From NCBI GenBank assembly GCA_036023115.1, contig JAYKKT010000086.1, positions 9,625,501 to 9,689,500 on the forward strand: a DNA stretch of 64,000 bases, in the 5' to 3' direction. The notes under the pieces were generated by a model. It saw only the letters and a list, made by a program, of their open reading frames with translations. It searched no databases and had not been told where the DNA came from. Positions 56,453 through 64,000 of this stretch are shown one piece after another. The position numbers and the translations under genes are program-made. Numbering within the stretch: position 1 is the stretch's first letter; every line of letters begins with the position of its first letter. This DNA is from Brasenia schreberi. Taxonomy: Eukaryota; Streptophyta; Magnoliopsida; Nymphaeales; Cabombaceae.

Positions 56453-59267
56453 GACTCCGAACAAGAGATCTAAATCATAGGTTTCTGCTTGGGTAGGCTC
56501 CAGGGCACCCTTGACCTAGGCGGTCACAGGGGGTCGGCTTTGGGCAAGATGGGTTCTACGAGACCCTGATTTTGTGCACCTAGACTTTTGTATGGCATAT
56601 ACCCCATGTTCAATAACATGTTCCACGATTTTTTGTTTTTGGAAAAGTTTTCATATAATTCGTGATCCTGGAACTTGCTATCGTCCATGTTATGCACATA
56701 AGGCTTTCTGTCCAGGGGTTTTGGAAATAGTGGACGCTTGGATTTTCCTAGGATGGTTAGTGTTTTGAGTGGGCCAGCCTTGGGCGGCCCCTGGATGTGT
56801 ACGACCTTCCTAGGTACCTGAAGGGTGAGCTTTGGTGGCTCGATCACAGTTTGCCCTGAGTTGGCCTCGTAGGACTGGGAACTTGAAAAGCATGGGGAAT
56901 TTTGAATCCCCTGAAGCTGTGGATGACTCTCACTTAGGATCACAATGACTTGGTTTTCAAAAGGGATTTTAACACACCTATGGAAGGTGGACGGCACAGC
57001 ATGCAGGCTGTGTATCCAAGGCCTTCCCAGCAATAGGTTGTAGTGGGGGTGGATGTCCAAAACATGGAATACCCCCACGTGAGCTATCCCTCCCGTTTCC
57101 ATGGGAAGTTCAATGGATCCTAAAGGTCTGGACGCATTTCCATCGTATCCAGTGATTACGATGGGGCTTGGGTTCATGGAAGTCAAGGTGACTCCAATCT
57201 GATGTGCTATGTGAAGCGGAAGGATGTTGAGCCCTCCTCCCCCGTCAACTAGGCACCTATCTAGAGAGTGGTGATTCAATACCACCTCGATGTGTAGGGC
57301 CTGATTATGAGTTTCGTAGGGTCTTTCGAGATCCTCTTCCGAAAACATGATAGGTGTTTTTGCACCTATGGACGCCACTTGATTGGACAAGGATTCTGGG
57401 GTTATGTCCGAACTAACCTTTGCTCTTTCTAGAATTTTCTCTAACACGAGTCTATGCCTAGGCGAGGTTTGTATCAGCTCTAGGATGGACATGTTAATGG
57501 GAATCTTTGAAAGATGGTTTTCGAAATCATACAAGTTCAAAACGACTTTTCCTTTGTCCGTTTTGGGCAGAACTCCAGGAATACACGCTTTTGAAGGGCC
57601 AGGCACACTGACCACTTTTTTAGCATTTTGCAGATGTGGGGGTTGATAGATCCTCCCGGATCTTGTCACTTTCCCCATGATCAACCTAGGGTTCGCGCTT
57701 AAGATGGCTCTAATCGACTGTTTTGGAGCACCTTGAATTTTCAAAACTAGTTTAATCGGAGACGGAACTCTTGGTGGTCCCCGAATCACTACTTGGGCGG
57801 GTTTCCTATGAAGGATGAGTGTAGATGCACAAGTGGAAAAACCAGATTTATATGTACGTGCTAGACTCTTTGAAATCGTGAGAGCACATACCTCTTTGCC
57901 CTTCCCATTGGTACTTGCGTGATTGGGGAAGGGTTCTTTGAAAATAGCTTGGGCAGGCTCCAGTTCCTCAATGACCTGGAGCCGGCCCTCTGCTATCAAG
58001 TTCTCGATTTGGTTTAGGAGGGAAAAACACTGCTTTGTATCATGGCCTTTGAGCCGATGATACTTACAGAATCGATTCAAAAACCTCCCTTTGGAAGTGA
58101 TTCCCTCGGGGATTTCAGGGAGTTCAATCATGCCTTGGGCGAGTAGGAGGTCTAGGACCTCCGACACAGGTTGCCCAGCGGAGTGTACTCCCGTTTTTCA
58201 AATGGTTTTTGTATTTTTTTGTCTTTTCTGTTTTCAAAATTTTCGAAATTCTTTGAAGTGCTCACCAGCCTTAGATCTACCCGGACATTGGCAATCTTGT
58301 GGGGTTTTTCCCCTTTGTCCATGGTGGGTAGCCCGTAATTGCCGGGCTTTTCCAAGCGAGTCTTTGAATTTACGCTCCCTTTCCATAGGTGGTTGTAAAC
58401 CCCCTTTTTCAAATTTGTCTCAAAAAGAGATGCTTTTTTAATCAGTTTGTGAAAAGTAGAGATTTCATGTAAAGAAAGAAGAGTTTTTAATTCAGTTTTG
58501 AAATTGTCCACGATGAGCATTACTGCGCATCCTTCGGATATGGGTTCTCGTACTTGCCCAAGGAGAGACCTCCATCGAACGATAAATGTATGCACATCTT
58601 CGTTCATACCTTGCTTCATATCCCTCAAAGTGTTCAACGTAGGCGTGACTTCTACGTTGTGTGAAAATCTTTGCATGAAGCAGTTCGCCAACTCTTCAAA
58701 AGTTGCGAACTGGCTCAAATCATAGGAAGCCAGCCATTTAGAAGCTGTGCCTTTGAGGGATAAGGGGAACCAATACACCCATTTCATCGAGTCCTTCTTT
58801 TTCTTGTGGGCTCGACGAGAGAAAAGTTGTAGGTGAGACCTAGGGTCTCCCGTGCCATCATACCAATGGAAATTCGGTATTTCGTCATCATTGTCTGTTT
58901 CGTAATCTAAAGGGAGAAAATCAGACAGGACGTACATTGTTTTCTCTCTATTTTGCCCCTTTAGCAACTACTGTAGGGCTTTTCGATCCTTGTGAGTGAA
59001 GGAATCGAGGTATTGGTTGCCTTCCATCTCGGAGGTCTCCTTGTGTTTATGAGTTTTTCCAAACTTCTTTTTGGCTTTTATTGGTTCGCCATGTGACGAA
59101 CACGAATCAGTTGCTTCAGCCTCTTGGCTGAGAGCAGCGATCTTGGCCTCGTATTCTCTTCTTAACTCTTCCTCTTTTTGTTTTCGATTTTTCAAAGATC
59201 TTCTAGAATGAGAACTTGAAGAGCATGAGAACAGACTAGACACTTCATTGGAGTCTGAACTCGACAT
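56450..59267 (-). pseudogene. gag-pro: Element G gag-pro polyprotein (three to four lesions)
   Basis: ATG 59265-59267 (MSSSDSNEVSS) to TAA 56450-56452. The N-terminus (SSSSHSRRSLKNRKQKEEEL) is diverged from A-C. Capsid-like WVYWFPLSLKGTASKWLASY, zinc knuckle CKYHRLKGHDTKQC (near 58040-58080), protease LVDGGGGLNILPL (near 57225-57260) and the NKKSWNMLLNMGY block are present. Lesions: TAG at 58968-58970 after KALQ, the same Gln codon lost in B; one-base deletion near 58174 (GGTTGCCCAG against GGTTGCCCCAG); and a deletion near 56525 that removes the NPSQYGIGYTPRIP-like segment, shifts the frame and exposes TGA, with a further TAG (TGG) in the tail. Confidence 0.93.
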
Positions 59268-59387
59268 GACTCCGACGCTTTTAAATCCAACTATGAAATG
59301 CAAGAAGACAAAGAGTTAAAACACTTTGAAAAAAACGATTTTTTTAGAGATTGGTTTGTTTTGTATCGATTTTTCCTAAAGACCCAC

Positions 59388-59405
59388 GTCCCACCGGGCG
59401 TGCCA
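59388..59405 (-). other. Primer binding site, element G
   Basis: TGGCACGCCCGGTGGGAC on the minus strand, four bases from the LTR end at 59410. Confidence 0.92.
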
Positions 59406-59486
59406 AATCTGTAGACACGGAAAATCCTCGTCTCCGGGTTCTTAGGCCTGAAGCGAATCTTTTCATGCTTACGTCGCTTTTAAAAA

Positions 59487-59615
59487 GGGCGTGCCAGCTA
59501 GCTTTCTCAAACTAGCGAAGTGATTTTTGAAAATATCTGACTTTTGGGGTGACTGTGGACAAGTGGGTTCTTTTCGTCACAGACTTTCTTGCACCGACGT
59601 GCAAGGGTCACTCTG
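59487..59615 (-). other. U5 structured module, element G 5' LTR
   Basis: PBS-like decamer at 59487-59496, GCTAGC hairpin at 59497-59516, and 36-nt hairpin at 59580-59615 with one outer-stem base changed (ACTCTG). Confidence 0.7.
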
Positions 59616-59924
59616 TACGCTTTAGAAAAACTTGATTTTATACATGGGATCTATGCGCCCCTATGTCTCTCAGGTTTTAGCCAATTTTGGCGTGTAGTCG
59701 TGTGCATCCAGTGCTCGATTTAAGGTAAGTTCTATACGATTTTATCAATCCGGTTCGATGCAAGTATGCTCCCTATCTCGAGTGTGGCGGATATGCAATG
59801 CAAACTCACACAACTTGAAGGGAAAACCCGGAATTTAAAGACATAGCAGAAGGGAAATAGCAGAAAGGGAAATATGGCTATATCTTAGATGCGGAAGGGA
59901 AAATATATATAGCTATATCTTAAG

Positions 59925-60225
59925 AGCGAGAAGGCCCAATGTGAGTGAGTGCTTTGAGTGTATAAATTGAAAGGGCAACTCACACGACTTGAACCTTAAA
60001 AACCCAACTGAAAGGGGAAATACGTATATATATGTAAGAGCGGAAAGGCTCAATGTGAGTGAGTGCTTTGAGTGTATAAAATGAAAGACAACTCACACGA
60101 CTTGAACCTTAAAACCCAACTGAATGTATATAAATAGAGCTATATCCTATGGGCTGTTGAGGCCCGTTTTGTGTGCAAAAAGGTGTGCAGATAAGAGCGG
60201 AAAGGCTCCAGTGTACGTGTGTGAT
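59925..60225 (-). repeat. Tandem repeat in element G 5' LTR
   Basis: Counterpart of 49190-49510. One unit has GAGCGAGAAGGCCC, a T-to-C change in the stem. Confidence 0.8.
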
Positions 60226-61493
60226 TCGTGTTTCAAACCATAATATTACATCTCAGGGGGAGACTACGCTCCACTATTACAACCCCGTATCAAATTTAAT
60301 TGAATTTGAAACAACGTAAAGAACCAGGTTCGAGCACTTACACTTAGTCTGCTTGGGCTTTCTTTATCAATGGGATCCGACCTTGGATATAACTGTTGGA
60401 TGGACCTCTCGCTGCGAACCGATCTAATGCGTGGAGTTTTGGTCCTAATTTGCGATCTAGGCTATGTCGGCACACGAAGGCTCTATGGTTTTGGGTGGGA
60501 TTCGAACAAAATTAAGGCAAAGGTGTAGGGGATCAAGGGCCAGCTCTAAGGTGAAAGGCTTAGGTAGGGTTTTAGTCCAAATCCTAAGGTGATACTCGAC
60601 CAGCTAGGGTCCGAGTTGGGTGATGCTCCATGGGTAGTTCTAGGCAAAACACTCAAGGGATGCCCTAAGGGAGTGCTCGGCCAAATGGTGGCCGAGCTAG
60701 GTAGGTTTTTAATGGATGGTTTAGGTAGGATTTGTGATGAAAGGACTAAATGGAAATGGCTCGGCCAAGGGTGGCCGAGCTGATCAATCTTGGGTTTAGG
60801 TTAGGTTGGTCTTTGGGGGACCTAATAGGACAGACCTAGGGTGAGCTCGGCTAGCTATTGGCCGGGCTTGGTGTGGGCTTGGGTGGAGACGATCTTGGGT
60901 AGAACTAGGCTCGATCTTAGCAAGATTCGGCCAGCTCTTAGTTGGTTGGAAGTTGATGGATTTTATCAACGGTATTGGGTGGTTTAGAGAGTTAGGATTT
61001 AGGTACTAAACGAGGCTGGTCTAGGGTGGGCTCGGTCAGCCAATGGCTGAGCTTGGACTGGTATTAGGTGGGGACGGATTTGGGTGAAACTAAGGCAGCT
61101 TTTAGTGAAGTTCGGCCAGCTTCTTGGCTGGACTTTGCTGGATGTTTAAGAGGTGGTATGGGTGGTTTAGAAAGGCTAGAAGAGAGTGGTTTAAGTGGGT
61201 TCTAGGGACTTACCTTAGCCACGGTTTTTAGTGGTTTCCACGCACCAAGTCTTCACATCAAACGGACCATCCACGGCTGCCGGATCCATGTGAGTTGCAG
61301 CACCAAGCCTTGGCATGAAATAATTTTGCAGCCCACAAGAACAAAACCCACCATTTCAGCCCACCATGGAAAGGCCAAGTCAAGCCCCTTTTCTTGACTT
61401 GCTTTTCCTCTCTCTCTCTCTCTCTCTCCAACCCAAGCAAGGACGTGAAACAAGAAAAAATTTCCAGCCCTTTTTCACTAGCCCCTCACATCC

Positions 61494-61500
61494 TTTTATA
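61494..61500 (-). promoter_or_regulatory. TATA box of element G 5' LTR
   Basis: TATAAAA on the minus strand, identical context to 50799-50805. Likely promoter for G genomic RNA. Confidence 0.6.
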
Positions 61501-62152
61501 GGTTTTTTATGTGGATATTGGATCCTAGATTGATTCTGAAATCTGGATCCAATCCAAGTCTTGTTTGGATCTGGATCTTGGGTCTGGATCTGGATATTTG
61601 GATCCAGATTTGATCCAAAAATTTTTTTTCTTCTTCTCTCCTTCTTGGCGTCTTGAGTCGAACGCTTCGTGCGGGCCATGAGTTTATCAATGATCCGTCT
61701 TAAGCGGGGGTTTTCCCCATTTCATCGTCCAAGCTCCTTTTCACCTTTCCGGACTCTGTTTCAACTGATTTTGGTTGTTTTCGACTTGGATTGTTCGTGA
61801 TTTCAGGGACACTATTGGCTGGGCCTCTGATGCTTCTAGCTTGAAGTCCATTTGCGGCCTGGGCTCCTCTTTTGCCTTTGAATTTGGCTTTTCATCGGGC
61901 TGGGCTTGCTCTTTGAATTTTCTGAATTTCTGTTGCAACAGCTTTGGGCCAGGCTTTACCTGTTCATCTGGGCTTTTGCAAAAATAGGACTTTCACCCAT
62001 TTTCAAGAATGCATGTTCCGACAGGGTTGCAAAATGGAGGTTTCAAGTATTTGAGTTCCTGGGTTTTCGAAAATTCTGATTTTGGCTTTCTGAGCTCATT
62101 TTCGAACCAGGCATTTGTTTTTGTAGGATTTTTGAAATTTGGGGTGTTTACA

Positions 62153-62157
62153 CTCAC
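62153..62157. repeat. Target site duplication of element G, right copy (CTCAC)
   Basis: Directly follows ...GGTGTTTACA at 62152. Confidence 0.95.
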
Positions 62158-62751
62158 CACTTCTCTTCGCCCTACTACCCTCAAGGCAACGGCCAAGCCG
62201 AAGCCACAAACAAAACTCTCATTAGTATAATTGAGAAAACTTTAGAGAGGGGTAGGACATGACATGAGAAGCTGGATGAAGCCTTATGGGCTTATAGAAC
62301 TTCCATCCGGACTCCCACGAATGCCACACCATTTGAATTGGTCTACGGCACAAACGCCATTCTTCCCATTCATACTCAACTACATTCATTCCATACATCC
62401 ATAGCACTCGACCTCCCCCTAGAGATGCTTCAGCATGCTAGGATGGCCGAACTAGATTTGCTAGATGAGAGGCGACTCCTTGCCATGGATCATGCTCATG
62501 CATACCGGCAAAGGATAGCCCGACATTATGGCAAATACATGAGACCTCGCCACTTTGAAGTGGGGGATCTGGTTTTGAAAATCATCCATTATCGTGGCCC
62601 ACATCCGCTCGTAAAGTGGCGCCCCAAGTGGGATGGACCCTATGTTGTACGAGCAACCACCACGAACAATTCGTATTGGTTGGTCGATGTAGAAGGTAGG
62701 AATTTAGCAGATCCTATCAATATTCAATACTTAAAGAAGTATCATGTGTAG
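62153..62751 (+). pseudogene. pol: Element F integrase, C-terminal part after the G insertion
   Basis: Continues the integrase broken at 48622: THHFSSPYYPQGNGQAEATN (with the catalytic Glu), then AYRTSIRTPTNATPFELVYG, RPRHFEVGDLVLKII, WDGPYVV and the terminal LKKYHV stop at 62749-62751. There is a TGA near 62261 (TGG in other copies). No chromodomain follows. An open frame from 62338 is a fragment, not a separate gene. Confidence 0.93.
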
Positions 62752-63875
62752 GATTTGGATTAAATTCCAGTTTTCAAAAATTTTAGGAATAGCTGCCCTG
62801 AGACCTCAAAATGAGGTGCAAAGGCAAAATCGTGTGACCCGGAGTGAGAGAATTCGCACTTGTGAAAGAGTGGAGTCTTCAAAATCGTGGTTACATTTCA
62901 AAATCCTTCTTCTTACAAAGAAAGGCCTAGTTCAATATAGCAAGATACTTGCAAGTAGTACGTGCTATTTCTAAATAGGCTGATCTGGAATGGATTGAGT
63001 GTGGGCTTGGGATAAGTCCTCCCCTCTTCTCTTCTACTTCCAAAAGGAAAAACACAGCCCAAACAAAGGGAATTTCCCATTCAAAAGTCTCTTTCCAAAA
63101 GAAAGAAACCAAAATACAAAAGAAAAATCGATTCTCTTGTGAAAAAGATGGATTAAAGAAAAAATACTCCCAAAGGGAGACCCTCTATGAAAAAAAGAAA
63201 AAGAGGCCAAAAAGCTCAAAAAGAGCAGTTTTCCGCCTTCTATGCCTTAAACTACGGGACGCTTCAAAAGGGACCGTGGTATCTCTTTCCCATCCCTGGC
63301 TTATCCCAAGCTAAAACATGATTCATTTCGAGGAATCCTAAAGTAAAAATAGGATTTGCTTACTTGAATTTCATCTTGTTTGAAAATTCGACGTTTCGAG
63401 TAAGACGTAGGAATTTGAAATATAGCTTGTTTCCTTTCAAAACCTCCGCTGGATAAGTGAGTGTTAAGACTCAAACAAGGGCAAGCACGAAGAGCTCGAG
63501 ATCCTTAGGATCGAGACTCAAGACAGTTGTCCCTTTTGTAAATAGTTTTGTAAATAAGTTTTGAAAATCGAACATCGAACAACATAGGATTTTGCTCACT
63601 TGGAGCAGTAGGCCTTGTAAGTCTCTAGAGTTCGACCACATCTGGTGTTTAGGAGGTCGCCACTCTTGGCACCACACCCATGTCATGCATCTGCATTCCA
63701 CGCATGACACTGGCATAAACATGATCCCATTTAGGACCAGATTCCATAGTATATCCCTTTGGCGTGATATCTCCTCCTACAAGGGTTTTAAAACTGAGAT
63801 TTTGCTAAAAGATTGGGACGATCCCATATTCTTCGTGGTTAGATCTAGGGAGATATCGAAAGGGGTGTTTGTCAT
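62752..63875 (+). other. 3' untranslated region of element F
   Basis: About 1.1 kb with no gene, closely similar to that of C. Includes the three-hairpin cluster. Confidence 0.8.
63167..63280 (+). other. Conserved three-hairpin cluster, element F
   Basis: 63167-63179 CTCCC-AAA-GGGAG; 63214-63226 GCTC-AAAAA-GAGC; 63251-63280 stem ACTACGG/CCGTGGT, where C-to-T leaves a U-G pair. Confidence 0.74.
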
Positions 63876-63922
63876 CTTTGCCCTTATCCAAATCAATTTG
63901 GACAAGGCCAAAGAGGGGCATC
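63876..63922 (+). other. Polypurine tract and PPT-proximal hairpin, element F
   Basis: Arms 63876-63893 and 63896-63913, CA loop, two mismatched positions. PPT CAAAGAGGGG at 63909-63918, then CATC. Confidence 0.8.
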
Positions 63923-64000
63923 TATAAACACCCCGAAATCCCACGAATTTCTCAAAACAAACCTGGTTTTGTAAAAGCAGCCCCAAAGGGCCATTTTGAG
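63923..64000 (+). repeat. Element F 3' LTR, first 78 bp (runs off the window)
   Basis: TATAAACACCCCGAAATCCC is the A/B/C family LTR start with TG changed to TA by one G-to-A. The next bases match C from 31630. The rest lies to the right of the window. Confidence 0.88.

Larger units (their letters stand above)
48623..62152 (-). mobile_element. Element G: full-length Tat-lineage LTR retrotransposon, best-preserved coding copy
   Basis: A 13.5-kb minus-strand element with TG...CA LTRs and TSD CTCAC, inserted in the integrase of F. Order on its strand: 5' LTR (59410-62152), PBS, gag-pro (59267-56450), pol (56424-52639), 3' untranslated region, PPT, 3' LTR (48623-51457). LTR sequence differs from the A/B/C/F family outside short shared motifs. 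It has few coding lesions and a fully open 666-codon block covering the end of RNase H, the archaeal-type RNase H and integrase. Either it is fairly young or it decayed only recently. Confidence 0.95.
59410..62152 (-). repeat. Element G 5' LTR (2,743 bp)
   Basis: Near-identical to the 3' LTR by eye apart from scattered substitutions, a missing segment of about 70 bp (at 59637, between two TTTAYACA-like points) and a shorter CT run. Sub-features: U5 module 59487-59615, tandem repeat about 59925-60225, hairpin array about 60675-61130, leader hairpin 61377-61400, TATA 61494-61500, GGAT block 61510-61620. Confidence 0.95.

Overview
The window is plant nuclear DNA made entirely of nested Ty3/Gypsy LTR retrotransposons. 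I see no host gene, tRNA, rRNA, CRISPR array or DNA transposon. The coding parts point to the Tat (Ogre/Retand-like) lineage: a gag zinc knuckle of the C-X2-H-X4-H-X4-C form, a protease with D-G-G-G, an RT with YVDD, a first RNase H followed by a second archaeal-type RNase H (DGA...NN.AEYEAL), and a DDE integrase ending soon after a GPY motif with no chromodomain. LTRs of about 2.7-3.5 kb and a long 3' untranslated region fit this. A seed plant with a repeat-rich genome is likely; the species cannot be named from this sequence.

Six elements can be resolved (my labels A-C, E-G). F (+ strand, oldest) provides the backbone at 45621-48622 and 62153-64000. C (+, 21416-45620 after removing inserts) lies in the pol linker of F. 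A (-, 1-6161 and 20594-21415) lies in the 5' LTR of C, and B (-, 6162-20593, TSD ATGGC) lies in the 5' LTR of A. E (+, 32769-43398, TSD CCCAC) lies in the 3' LTR of C. G (-, 48623-62152, TSD CTCAC) lies in the integrase of F. The left ends of A, C and F are outside the window.

A, B, C and F form one LTR family, G a second and E a third. A, B, C, F and G have recognisable gag-pro and pol reading frames broken by stops and small indels. G is least damaged: its last 666 codons (RNase H to integrase end) are open. E is different. Its two 2,964-bp LTRs differ at only about 20 positions by eye, so it moved recently, yet it has no capsid, protease, RT or integrase frame. It has a repeat-rich gag-like reading frame plus shrunken, colinear scraps of pol, so it must have been mobilised in trans.

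The most interesting signal is a set of short non-coding structures shared by all three LTR families and kept in E although its pol has decayed: (1) a 36-nt U5 hairpin with a C-G to U-G to U-A covariation; (2) a GCTAGC hairpin followed directly by TGGCACGCCC, a copy of the first ten bases of the primer binding site about 90 nt upstream of the real one; (3) a run of three hairpins in the 3' untranslated region, one with a 30-nt span identical between E and C; (4) an 18-bp-arm hairpin abutting the polypurine tract, with a compensatory pair change. Together they look like a cis-acting kit by which E can use the machinery of its autonomous relatives. A conserved stop / CTAAC / pyrimidine tract / TAG arrangement between gag-pro and pol also suggests an Ogre-like splicing step.
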